64,000 nucleotides of DNA, taken from Gymnothorax reevesii (Eukaryota; Chordata; Actinopteri; Anguilliformes; Muraenidae). The stretch is from NCBI GenBank assembly GCA_029721435.1, contig CM056574.1, positions 76,985,501 to 77,049,500 on the forward strand. The letters run 5' to 3'. The position numbers were made by a program, and so were the translations under genes. Shown one piece after another: positions 1 through 10,511 of the stretch (position 1 is the stretch's first letter; each line of letters begins with the position of its first letter). The notes under the pieces are model-generated. The model searched no databases, had not been told where the DNA came from, and saw only the letters and a list, made by a program, of their open reading frames with translations.

Positions 1-30
1 TGACTTTCATAATTACGCTGATTGTAAATA

Positions 31-311
31 CACTCAACAAAAATATAAACGCAACACTTTTGTTTTTGCTCCCATTTGTCATAAGATGGACTCAAAGATC
101 TAAAATTCATTCCAGATACGCAATATTACCATTTCTCTCAAACATTGTTCACAAATCTGTCTGTGTGATAGTGAGCACTTTTGCTTTGCTGAGACAATCC
201 ATCCCACCTCACAGGTGTGCCACATCAAGATGCTCATCAGACACCATGATTAGTGCACAGGTGTACCTTAGACTGTCCACAATAAAAGGCCACCCTGAAA
301 TGTGCAGTTTT
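31..311 (+). repeat. Left terminal inverted repeat of the Tc1 element
   Basis: About 280 bp that pair with the right end (1372-1655) with only a few mismatches by eye. The inner limit is around the shared text TGAAATGTGCAGTTTT at about 296-311. Long repeats of this size are typical of fish Tc1 families that carry transposase-binding sites at both the outer and inner ends. Confidence 0.9.
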
Positions 312-324
312 GTCTCACAGCAAA

Positions 325-1338
325 ATGCCACAGATGGCGCAAGCATTGAGGGAGCGTGCAATTGGCATGCTGACAGCAGGAATGTCAACCAGATCTGTTG
401 CTCTGGCATTGAATGTTCATTTCTCCACCATAAGCCGTCTCCAAAGGCGTTTCAGAGAATATGGCAGTACATCCAACCGGCCTCACAACCGCAGACCACG
501 TGTAACCACACCAGCCCAGGACCTCCACATTCAGCAGGTTCACCTCCAAGATCGTCTGAGACCAGCTACTCAGACAGCTGCTGAAACAATTGGTTTGCAT
601 AACCAAAGAATTTCTGCACAAACTGTCAGAAACCGTCTCAGGGAAGCTCAACTGCATGCTCGTCGTCCTCATCGGGGTCTTAACCTGACTCCATACCGTT
701 GCCGTAACAGACTTGAGTGGGCAAATGCTCACATTCGATGGCGTCTGGCACGTTGGAGAGGTGTTCTCTTCACGGATGAATCTCGGTTTACATTGTTCAG
801 GGCGGATGGCAGACAGTGTGTGTGGCGTTGTGTGGGTGAGCGCTTTGCTGATGTCAATGTTGTGGATCGAGTGGCCCATGGTGGTGGTGGGGTTATGGTA
901 TGGGCAGGCATCTGTTATGGACGAAGAACACAGGTGCATTTCATTGATGGCATTTTGAATGCACAGAGATACCGTGATGAGATCCTGAGGCCCATTGTTG
1001 TGCCATACATCCATGAACATCACCTCATGTTTCAGCAAGATAATGCACGGCCCCATGTTGCAAGGATCTGTACACAATTCTTGGAAGCTGAAAATGTCCC
1101 AGTTCTTGCATGGCCAGCATACTCACCGGACATGTCACCCATTGAGCATGTTTGGGATGTGTTTGACCGGCGTATACGACAGCGCGTACCAGTTCCCACT
1201 AATATCCAGCAACTTCGCACAGCCATTGAAGAGGAGTGGACCAACATTCCACAGGCCACAATTGACAATCTGATAAACTCTATACAAAGAAGATGTGTTG
1301 CACTGCATGAGGCAAATGGTGGTCACACCAGATACTGA
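325..1338 (+). CDS. Tc1 transposase, apparently intact
   Basis: This 337-residue frame encodes the cut-and-paste transposase that binds the element's inverted repeats in the nucleus and moves it into TA sites. I chose the ATG at 325 (MPQMAQALRERAI); an upstream TTG in frame is not a credible start. The N-terminal third is a paired-like helix-turn-helix region (AIGMLTAGMSTRSVALAL; RLQRRFREYGS). The catalytic core shows first Asp in LFTDESRF, second Asp in FQQDNARPH and Glu in PIEHVWD, with the usual glycine-rich VAHGGGGVMVWAG between. The spacing is DD34E-like. There are no internal stops or frameshifts, and length is normal for the family. All other Tc1 copies in the window are broken, which suggests this is a recent arrival. 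Activity cannot be judged from sequence alone. Confidence 0.93.
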   Translation: MPQMAQALRERAIGMLTAGMSTRSVALALNVHFSTISRLQRRFREYGSTSNRPHNRRPRVTTPAQDLHIQQVHLQDRLRPATQTAAETIGLHNQRISAQTVRNRLREAQLHARRPHRGLNLTPYRCRNRLEWANAHIRWRLARWRGVLFTDESRFTLFRADGRQCVWRCVGERFADVNVVDRVAHGGGGVMVWAGICYGRRTQVHFIDGILNAQRYRDEILRPIVVPYIHEHHLMFQQDNARPHVARICTQFLEAENVPVLAWPAYSPDMSPIEHVWDVFDRRIRQRVPVPTNIQQLRTAIEEEWTNIPQATIDNLINSIQRRCVALHEANGGHTRY

Positions 1339-1371
1339 CTGGTTCTGAGTCCCCAGACCCCCAGTAAAGCA

Positions 1372-1655
1372 AAAACTGCACATTTCAGGGTGGCCTTTAT
1401 TGTGGACAGTCTAAGGTACACCTGTGCACTAATCATGGTGTCTGATGAGCATCTTGATGTGGCACACCTGTGAGGTGGGATGGATTGTCTCAGCAAAGCA
1501 AAAGTGCTCACTATCACACATTTAGACAGATTTGTGAACAATGTTTGAGAGAAATGGTAATATTGTGTATCTGGAATGAATTTTAGATCTTTGAGTCCAT
1601 CTCATGACAAATGGGAGCAAAAACAAAAGTGTTGCGTTTATATTTTTGTTGAGTG
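1372..1655 (-). repeat. Right terminal inverted repeat of the Tc1 element
   Basis: Reverse complement of 31-311, beginning just after the transposase stop codon and ending GTTGAGTG before the TA duplication at 1656-1657. Confidence 0.9.
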
Positions 1656-1824
1656 TAGTAGTGAGCTATAGGCTGTCCATACATGTGTGCGTTCCGAAAC
1701 CAGTAAGTAGAACGATGATAAATATTGTTTTGATTTTATACTTGCCGAGATCACATTAGAATTAACTGTAAACAAAGTTTGCTAGCCGCATACTAGCGCT
1801 TGCAACACTAATACGTTTTCAGGT

Positions 1825-2321
1825 TGTTATGGCCCCAATTTGTAATTAGATTTACAACGCAACAGCAAGGGAAGACACACAGTTTTTAAAAACCTAAACA
1901 CATTTAATTCACAGACAAAGACTAACACTAACCTACACTACTGACCAAGATTAATTATGTACAAAACATAAATATTTACAATCCCTTTTCGGGGGGGGGG
2001 GGGCTTGGTGATGTCCTGGATGATGAAAATGCTCAAACACAGGCAAAGAAATCCACAAAAGAAACGTCGCAGGTCTTGAACAGAAATAACAGGTCTGGTC
2101 ACACGTATCCTTCTTCTTGCAATTTCTCCTACTACTTTACTGTCTCAATTCTTTTCCTTATATACTCTTTTGCAGAACCCACCCACATTTAAACCTCTTT
2201 TTTTTAACTTTCTGAGACTTGCCCCAGACATGTTCAGGACATGTCTAAACATGACTCCAGTCTGAGCTTAACAAAAAAAAAAGGTAAATACTGCCATCTA
2301 GTGGCCTATATTCACATTACA
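1825..2321 (-). repeat. 3' LTR of Gmr1 copy A
   Basis: About 497 bp, delimited by TGTTATGGCC at the left and CATTACA at the right on the plus strand. It contains a 12-bp G run at about 1991-2002 and a TATATA-type box (cttatatactctttt, about 2158-2172). It matches the LTR at 7317-7810 almost base for base. Confidence 0.93.
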
Positions 2322-2331
2322 CCTCCATTCC
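2322..2331 (-). other. Polypurine tract of Gmr1 copy A
   Basis: On the minus strand GGAATGGAGG directly abuts the 3' LTR start TGTAATG. This is the expected position of the plus-strand primer. The same tract is present at 31685-31694 in copy B and at 38127-38136 in the truncated copy, so it is conserved in the family. Confidence 0.75.
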
Positions 2332-2498
2332 AAAAGGGAAAAATTTTGACTCATAAAGGCAAAATTTTTCTTTTCAATACAAAATGGTTAAGTGAACACT
2401 TGTCTATATATACATATCATACAATATTCAAACACATGATATATATATACACATTCAAACACGGGATAAGCAATCAGCAATTACATTGTCTGTACCCT

Positions 2499-5400
2499 TC
2501 ACATGCTTAATTTCCAAGTAAACTCCTGTAAAATCAAACTCCAATTCAACAATCTCCGATTCTTGTTTTTCATCTTACTCAAAAACATTAAAGGATTGTG
2601 GTCAGTGTACACAATCATTGGCTTTTGTCCTGTACAAACATAAACCTCAAAGTGTTGTAAAGAAAGGACCAGAGCCAACAGTTCCTTCTCTATTGTGGAA
2701 TAGTTCCTTTGGTGGCAATTGAACTTCCTGGAGAAGTATGCCACGGGATGCTCAATGTCATCAGAGTCACTTCTCTGTAGGAGCACAGATCCACAAGCTT
2801 GGTCGCTAGCATCGACCGCGATGGAGAACAGTTTGTTGAAGTCAGGAGATTTGAGCACGGGGAAGTGACACAGCAGAGACTTCAGGTGATCGAAGGCTCT
2901 CTGGCAAGCATCATCCCAGGTGAACTTTACGCCTTTCTTCAGTTGGTTAGTTAGACTGAGAGCAATCTCAGCAAGGTTCTTGCAGAACTTGCGGTAGTAC
3001 CCGATCATTCCAAGGAAGCGGCGCAAAGCTTTTTTGTTGTCAGGAACTGGAAAGTCCATGATGGCTTGGACTTTAGCATTTATGGGTGCCACCTTACCCT
3101 GGCCTATGACGTAGCCAAGATAGGTGACAGTAGCACAACCAAAGTCACTCTTGCTCAGGTTAACAGTCAGGTTAGCCTGGGTCAGGCGCTGGAACAACGT
3201 CTCTACATCTTTTAGATGTTCTTCCCAGGAGTCACTCCATGTGATCAGGTCATCGATGTACGCACCCGTGTGTGGCAATCCGGCGATTGTAGACTGTATC
3301 ATCCTTTGGAACGTGGCTGGGGCATTTTTCATGCCAAAGGGTAGGACTTCATACTGGTACAATCCAGATGGTGTGGCAAAAGCAGAGATGGCTACACTAT
3401 CAATACAATCATCAATCCTAGGTATTGGAAACACATCAGTTCTAGTTACAGCATTGACTTTGCGATAATCTGTACAGAATCTAGTACTTCCATCAGGTTT
3501 TGGAACTAGCACACAGGGTGAACTCCAATCGGAGTTGGAGGGTCTGATAATATCATGTTTTAACATGTACTCAACCTCTTTCTCAGCAATCTTTCTCTTT
3601 TCAGGATTCATCCGGTATGGATGCTGTTTTATTGGTTTGGCATCACCAACATCTACATCATGAGAGGCTATAGTAACTCTCTTTGGAACATCAGGAAACA
3701 AATCCTCATATTTATTGATCAACCTTTCAAACTGATCTCTCTGTGAGGGTTCTAAGTGCTGGAGTTTTACATCAAGATTTTGCAACACTTCAGTGTTTGA
3801 CAATTTACATGAAAGAACTTCAGCTTTAATTCTTGGTTCATCATCTTGAAACTCCCCCTCATCTTCACACGTTTCGACCATTGGAGAATCTGAAGTGACA
3901 GCTGCACCCCTAGCATTTCTGTCATGATAAGGCTTTAGCATGTTAATATGACACAATTGTTTTGGTTTTCTCCTATCTGGAGTCTTCACAATGTAATTGA
4001 GATCATTGAGTTTTGTCAGAATTTCATAAGGACCATGAAATCTAGCCTGCAATGGATTGGACTGCAAGGGAAACAACACAAGGACCTTTTCTCCTGGTTT
4101 AAACTCACGGCTTCTAGCCTTATGATCATACCAAGTTTTCATTTTTCCCTGACTTGATTTCAAGTTCTCTTTGGCAAGGTCGTAAGCTGCACGCAATCTT
4201 TCCTTGAACTTGCCAACATAGTCTAACAGACTGATATGCGGCTCTTTCTCTTGCCATTGTTCACTCAATAATAGCAAAGGTCCTCTCACTTCATGACCAA
4301 ACACTAGCTCAAATGGACTGAATCCAGTAGACTCCTGCACTGCTTCTCTAGCTGCAAACAACAGCAAATGAACACCTTCATCCCAGTCTTTCTCATGGTC
4401 ATAACAATAAGCCCTCATCATTGTCTTGAGAGTGGAATGAAACCGCTCTAAGGCACCCTGACTTTCTGGATGATAGGCACTAGAAAGAATCTGCTTTGCA
4501 CCTAGTTCATACACAACCTGCTGAAACAATCCTGAAGTGAAATTGCTACCCTGGTCTGACTGAATTTCCCTGGGAAGGCCAAACAACGTGAAGAACTTTA
4601 TCAAAGCCTTTAAGATTGCAGTTGCCTTGATGTTACGTAGAGGTATGGCTTCAGGGAATCTGGTAGATGCACACATGATTGTCAACAAGTACTGATTTCC
4701 AGATCTAGTCTTGGGTAATGGACCAACACAATCAACAATGACCCTAGAGAATGGCTCCCCAAATGCTGGGATAGGCTGCAATGGAGCTACAGGTGGGTCT
4801 AACTGGTGTTTTCCAACTATCTGACAAGTGTGACAGGTTTTGCAAAAGTTGGAAACGTCTTTCCGAAGCCCAGGCCAAAAGAAGTGTTTCATGATCTTAT
4901 CAACAGTCTTGTTAACACCAAGATGACCTCCTAAAGGTAAACTATGAGCCATTGTTAAGATCTCATTCCTATAGACCTTCGGAACAACAATTTGCCTGAC
5001 CACTGCCCAATCTGCATTGGCAGGGATATCAGGAGGGCGCCACTTCCGCATCAGCACACCATCCTTGAGATAATACCCAACTGGAACTGCGTCTATTTCT
5101 TTATCAGGAAGGGCTCTCCTCTTTAGTACACAAATTTCAGGATCATTAGTTTGCTCCTCAATCAACCGCTTTCTGGACAGAGACAAGTCTCCAGACACAT
5201 CAGAATCACCAGACCCATCCAGCTGGCTGAATAGAGAACTGATAAAAGTATCTGATAAGTCCTCAAACGGAGAAACCATAGTAGGCCAATCAGAGTCATG
5301 AGGCGAACCACCTGAGTCCTGACTATTCAATGTACTGGACGGCACCACATCATCTTCTTCTTTAGCCTTCTTGGCCATAGCACGAGTCACTGCGCAAGAA

Positions 5401-6707
5401 GGATACAGAGATGGGTCCTCATCCCCATCTTCAGTGCTCAGCTGTGAAGTAAGATGAACAGGGGGAATTACTTTGCCCCCAGCCAGGTCATTGCCCAGCA
5501 ACAGAGAAACACCCTTTATAGGTAGACTTGACATAAGTCCCACCTTTACCTGTCCTGTAACTAAATCTGACTTCAAGAATATAGAGCGCAGGGGTACAGA
5601 TACAGTCCTCCCTTCAATACCTTGTACAAGTATGAAATCCCCTGAAGCGGTCTCATCACGTAACTCCAAGGAGTCCATCAACAAAAGTGACTGAGAAGCT
5701 CCGGTATCCCTTAGGATATATATGGGGACAGGAGTAGTATGCTCATTTAGAGCCACAAATCCCTCTGGCACAAATGGAAGAAATTCCTCCCTCACAAAGT
5801 CAGCTGTATCAGGCTTTTTAGCCCCACAAGAAGCAGGCAATTTAGCAGATCGGTCATCTACTACAGGGGTTTCTAACCTTGTTTTCACAAAGGCATTTGG
5901 TTTGGTATCCTTTTCTTTTTCTTTCTTAGCTTTAAGGAACCAACAGTTAGTTGTAACATGACCAGATTTCTTGCAATAACTGCAAACTAGACCACTTTTG
6001 TCACTGTCAGCTTTCACACTTTGATCAGACCTGTTACTGGATTTCTGAGCACCATCACCAGATTTGTCTTTGTCCTTGGGTGAGGAATCTTGGGTATCAC
6101 CATAACCCTTTTTCTGAAATTGGGACCATCTATTATTACTGCTAGACTGAAATTTGGACTTATGTGTGAGAACATATTCATCTGCAAATTTGGCAGCTGA
6201 TTGCAAATTCAGTGCTTGCTTCTCATTAAGGTAGGTCTTAACATCATCTTTAACACAGTTCTTGAATTCTTCAACTAACACCATCTCTTTTAGTGAGTTG
6301 AAATCATCCTTGACCTCCATAGAAGTACACCAGCGCTCAAAGCAAACCTGCTTTTCATTAGCAAATTCAACATAAGTCTGATTTTCAGATTTCTTCAGAC
6401 CTCTGAATTTCTGTCGGTAAGCCTCTGGAACCAACTCATAAGCTCTCAAAATAACCTTTTTGACAACCTCATAATCAGAGGAATCATCTGCAGACAAAGC
6501 CGAATAGGCTTGTTGAGCTTTACCCTTGAGGACAGTTTGCAACATCAGAGGCCAGTGTTCCTTTGGCCACTGGCAACTCTTTGCTACCTTTTCAAAACAC
6601 TGGAAATAGTTGTCAACATCCTTTTCCGAAAATGGAAGCACCAGTTTTACCTCCTGGCTAGCCCGAAATTTATTTTCAGTTTGAATTTTTATTTTTAGTT
6701 GCTCCAT
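2499..6707 (-). pseudogene. Gmr1 Gag-Pol: capsid, zinc knuckle, protease, integrase, RT, RNase H
   Basis: One open frame of 1402 residues, open upstream into the charged Gag linker. Residues about 20-185 form a capsid-like region with a SCAN-like C-terminal half. A CCHC knuckle (CSYCKKSGHVTTNC) is at 242-255 and the protease DTGAS at 334-338. An H2C2 zinc region lies at about 588-628. Integrase follows, with Asp659, Asp718 and Glu754 (35 residues between the last two), and a GPY-type module near 892. Reverse transcriptase comes after integrase (about 1020-1250, YIDD at 1150-1153), then RNase H (VDAS). Compared with copy B, 75 bp (25 codons) are missing at about 3391-3397. This removes the block that carries RT motif A and its catalytic aspartate. 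A one-base loss near 2515 replaces the RNase H C-terminus. Long and open, but not expected to encode a working polymerase. Confidence 0.92.
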
Positions 6708-6742
6708 TTGGAGTCTTTCTTCTCTATCGAATTTCTCTAATT

Positions 6743-7198
6743 CTAAATCTCTCTGTCTCTGTCTCTCTCTTTCTGGTCTTTCCTCTTTCTCTCTCTCAAA
6801 TTCTCTTTGTTTCTCTTTTTCTTCCCTCTCAAATTCTCTTTGTTTCTCTTTTTTCCCCCCTTTTCTTTTTCTCTTTCCTCCCTTTCTTTTTTCTCTTCTC
6901 TTGCTAATTTTTCCAACTCAAACTGCCTTTGTTTTTCTTTTTCTTCCCTTTCAATCTCTATCATTTTTAATTTAAGTTCCATTTCTATATTTGGATTTTC
7001 CACTGGAAACTGTTCCAGATCTCCTGGTGCAAACACATTTTCATCAATGTAATATTCAACTATCTCTCTAGCCAGTCTTGCTTTTCGCATGGCTGGTTTT
7101 ACCTCTGTCAGCTCCAACTGTCTGCAAATTTCTAGCAGTTCTGTCTTTTTAAAAGACTTCAAAACCCCTACGGTTGGTGATGCCAAGAAATCATCCAT
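6743..7198 (-). pseudogene. Gmr1 Gag N-terminal part
   Basis: The frame starts at MDDFLASPT (ATG at 7198), as in copy B, although another in-frame ATG lies at 7210. Residues about 14-50 (SFKKTELLEICRQLEL... AREIVEYYI) look like a SAP-type helix-loop-helix. Then comes a long Glu/Lys/Arg-rich region predicted to be a charged helix or coiled coil. The frame ends in this purine-rich stretch, while the rest of Gag continues in another frame from about 6707, so an indel in the low-complexity tract has split Gag. SAP modules often bind DNA; that role here is inference. Confidence 0.75.
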
Positions 7199-7292
7199 TG
7201 CTGTTGTCAATATATTTATATAGGGAAATTCAAAAAAACAATTTTACAATCTGAAATGTTAGATTTTTAATAAATGACTCACAAAATGGTCT

Positions 7293-7313
7293 ATCCCGGA
7301 CCTTGAGCCCCCA
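7293..7313 (-). other. Primer-binding site, tRNA-Pro type with 3-nt insertion
   Basis: On the minus strand, three bases after the 5' LTR, the sequence reads TGGGGGCTC-AAG-GTCCGGGAT. Without AAG this is the complement of the 3' end of vertebrate tRNA-Pro. Copy B has the site uninterrupted (36710-36727), so the AAG is an insertion private to copy A. Confidence 0.8.
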
Positions 7314-7316
7314 ATT

Positions 7317-7810
7317 TGTTATGGCCCCAATTTGTAATTAGATTTACAACGCAACAGCAAGGGATGACACACAGTTTTTAAAAACTTAAACACATTTAAT
7401 TCACAGACAAAGACTAACACTAACCTACACTACTGACCAAGATTAATTATGTACAAAACATAAATATTTACAATCCCTTTTCGGGGGGGGGGGGGCTTGG
7501 TGATGTCCTGGATGATGAAAATGCTCAAACACAGGCAAAGAAATCCACAACAGAAACGTCACAGGTCTTGAACAGAAATAACAGGTCTGGTCACACGTAT
7601 CCTTCTTCTTACAATTTCTCCTACTACTTTACTGTCTCAATTCTTTTCCTTATATACTCTTTTGCAGACCCCACCCACATTTAGACCTCTTTTTTTTAAC
7701 TTTCTGAGACTTGCCCCAGACATGTTCAGGACATGTCTAAACATGACTCCAGTCTGAGCTTAACAAAAAAAGGTAAATACTGCCATCCAGTGGCCTATAT
7801 TCACATTACA
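7317..7810 (-). repeat. 5' LTR of Gmr1 copy A
   Basis: About 494 bp, nearly identical to 1825-2321. It is followed by the AGGT target duplication at 7811-7814 and carries the promoter for copy A in minus orientation. Confidence 0.93.
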
Positions 7811-7814
7811 AGGT

Positions 7815-8889
7815 GCACTCCAAATGCGATTCTGTGCGTGACTATCCTTGAGCGAAGTATAAAAGCGGTGTTTTAGGACTGTGTTTGTCGGTCTGAAACA
7901 AGTGACGCGCTAATAAGCCATTTGCTTTCTCAAATGAGTAAATTAATGGAAGCCTACACATGCTATTAGCATACGTTTATACTGGCGCTTCTTAATGTGT
8001 AATATTAGCACTGTTGATGTACTTGCACTAAATTAGTTTCTTCATTTTACTTATAGAACCACACATTTATACAGTTCTACTTCCCTTTATTAATCAAACT
8101 AGTGGAAGCATCCCAGCATCCCCTGTGCATTTTTACCGACAATGCATTGCAGTGGTCACCAACTGAGCTATCATTCCTTCAGTACACACACATTTTCTTA
8201 AACCCAGAAATTGCTACATTTTCTATCCCTTTAAATGTAAACATAGTGACCTGCCTCATATTCCACGTGGATGCATCGCTCCAAGTGCAATTTGTGGAAG
8301 TGTTGTTTCAACTTGTAAGAGGTTAAGTTTCCAGACTTCAAGTTGGCTAATAAAAATGATAAGTAGTTTTCAATATGACGGTTTCATCTGGTGAATAGTA
8401 GTGGAGACCATTTCAACTTTTATCAGTTTTTTAAGTTGAAGACATTGACCTGAACAGTGAACACACAGTGGTACATAAAGGTAAACTAACCATATTCCTG
8501 TGGTTTAATAAACTTCAAAAGCCTTGTCTGTGGAAATCTTTCAGTGTTGCTGCTTACTTGTAAGTAGAAAGAAAATCGGCAGTCAAATAATTTGTTGTGT
8601 ATCGGGATACTGATCGTATCGCGACCCCCGTTATCAGGATATGTATTGTATTGTGACCCCACTGTATCGTTACACCTCTAATCACTACTCAAGAGATGTC
8701 TCATTCTATTGGGTCGCTAATATTGCTGGACTTCCTACCATTCAGGTACCTCATCTCATTCCACTCTATTAATTCAAGTTGCAGCTGCACTAGTTCAGCT
8801 CTCATTCTTTGCTTTTCGTCACACCCTCTGTGAAAGATAATCAACAGTATTGTTTTGGTATTACTTTCAAACGCATGTTAATCATTCTC
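7815..8889. other. Unassigned intergenic or intronic sequence
   Basis: No gene is recognised. Around 8600-8690 the text gtatcg...gatacg...ccactgtatcgttacacctct resembles the end of a DNA transposon whose termini carry repeated GTATCG motifs, but no matching partner end was found. The rest appears as ordinary AT-rich sequence. Confidence 0.4.
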
Positions 8890-9957
8890 ATGTTAATTAT
8901 CTCTGATAATGTTAGCCCAAATCCTGGGCCCGCTCCAGATAACCCCACTATATCTTAATTGTCATTTAGTGATTTCTGTGATCGTAAATCTTTGGGTTTT
9001 TTACATGTAAACATCTGTAGCCTATTAAATTCTAAGCACTTTGTTAATTTAAAATCACTGGTACATAATCCTAATCCTGTTGTCCTAGCAGTCTCTGAAT
9101 CCAGGCTTAAGAAAAGTAACACTGATCTTGATATCTTGATACCAGGCTACAATGTATTTCATCAGGACAGAGCCACCCGGGGAGGTGGTGAAGTTATGCA
9201 TGTTAAAAACCATCTGCACTGCAGTCGGTTCCTGAGCAATTTAACTGGTGTTAAAGCTTAAACTGTCAACAAGTTTCTCTCTCACTGTTGCTGTCTGCTA
9301 CAAAGCACCCTCTGCCCCAGCCTTCTCACTAATAGCCCTAAGTGAACTCCTTGTACCATATATCTTCCCTGAGTTTGTTCTACTGGGTGATTTAAACTGG
9401 GATATGATTAACCCCCCAGACACAGTTTTGCAGCAATTTGATGCTCTAAACCACTCCCAAATTATTTTTGATCCTACCAAAACCAACCCCAAATCTCTCT
9501 GATCCTCCACACTGGTTGTCGTCATTCTCATGGACACCCCATCTAACTAACAATCTGTAGTCCTCAGCCAAATGAGTGATCACTGCGCCATTGCATGTAT
9601 ACGTTCTGGCGGCTCAGTTGAAAGGCCACCAGTGATTGTGACAATGCGCTCTCTGAAGAGGCTTGACATGCAGGCCTTTCTTCAAGACGTTGCTGCGGTA
9701 ACTTGGGACGGAATCAACTCTATTTCCTCTTTAGATGATGTCTGGTCTTATTTCAAGAAAACATTCAGGTTGATTGTCGATAAAATGTCCCTCTGAAAAG
9801 ATTTAGGACTAAGAATCGCTACAGTTCTATCATGAATTAGCTGAGCTTATCCATCAAAAGAACGCCCTATGGCAGAAAGCCCGTTCCTCTAAACCTCCTG
9901 TCGACTAGCTTGCCTTCAGAAAATGCAGAAAAATGGCCTGCTTGCCTGAAGGCCTTG

Positions 9958-10511
9958 TGTCCCCCGTCCCACCAGTGACCAGAAACATGGGGCAAAAACT
10001 GTTTTGATGGCTGAAAATAATGTGGTGCACTGTACGACTAATAATGTGAAGTACAATGACACTGTAGCTCATTGGTTGAACAGAGAGATGGATGTGAGAT
10101 GGATCATTGTGATATGAGCTAAATATAAGCATGGGTCATGAGAGAGATTACAATTTTCATGACTTGTGGATGATGGACGCATTGCCAAGGCATAATTTTG
10201 TGCCCATTGCTGAGATCTACCTTACAAACCAATAAGAATGTCATATGAATTTGGTGAGCTCCCATCAAAGCTGTGAAAAGTTATTGCGAGTACAGTGTTC
10301 CTCACATCTTTTTGCTCAGTGACCTTGAAAACTAGGTCAAGGTCAATCATCGTTGAACTTGAGCAAGGCCTTCACGAGAGGCATATGTGGTGTGAATTTG
10401 GTGATCCTCCATCAAAACTGTCAAAAGTTATTGCAAGTACTTTGTTCCCGGACGGACGCACGGACGGACAGCATTTCTATGTCCCCCGTCCCGCCGGGGT
10501 GACGGGGGACA
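9958..10511 (+). mobile_element. Non-autonomous TIR element nested in the LINE
   Basis: About 550 bp bounded by GTCCCCCGTC (9959-9968) and its complement GACGGGGGAC (10501-10510). It interrupts the LINE linker, which continues on both sides. Internally it carries a tandem half-site AGGTCAAGGTCA (10334-10345) and a CGGACGGACGCACGGACGG run near the right end. It resembles the elements at 54369-54644 and 60045-61395 in having a GC-rich terminal palindrome and AGGTCA-rich interior. No coding capacity was seen. Confidence 0.65.

Larger units (their letters stand above)
31..1655 (+). mobile_element. Complete Tc1/mariner transposon, about 1.6 kb
   Basis: The element begins CACTCAACAAAAATATAAAC and ends with its complement GTTGAGTG. 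It is flanked by TA dinucleotides at 29-30 and 1656-1657, the expected Tc1 target duplication. Two long inverted repeats of about 280 bp bracket one uninterrupted transposase reading frame. Length (1625 bp), TA duplication and DDE enzyme all fit the Tc1 family. It is the best preserved DNA transposon in the window and the only one whose transposase is unbroken. Confidence 0.95.
1825..7810 (-). mobile_element. Gmr1-type Ty3/gypsy LTR retrotransposon, copy A
   Basis: A nearly complete element on the minus strand: two LTRs (1825-2321 and 7317-7810), primer-binding site, Gag, protease, integrase, reverse transcriptase and RNase H. The 4-bp target duplication AGGT lies at 1821-1824 and 7811-7814. 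The LTRs start TGTAATG and end CATAACA in element orientation and differ by roughly nine substitutions plus homopolymer length, so the insertion is fairly young. Integrase precedes reverse transcriptase, the arrangement described for the Gmr1 group of deuterostome Ty3/gypsy elements. Internal lesions (see the coding entries) make this copy non-autonomous. Confidence 0.95.

Noticed and set aside
385..1077. 230-codon minus-strand frame opposite the Tc1 transposase
   Set aside because: Antisense shadow of the intact transposase; no motif, and codon pattern follows the plus-strand gene.
1991..2002. G-run in the Gmr1 LTR as a G-quadruplex element
   Set aside because: A single uninterrupted homopolymer, shared by both LTRs of copy A only and absent from copy B. 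It is better explained as slippage than as a conserved control element.
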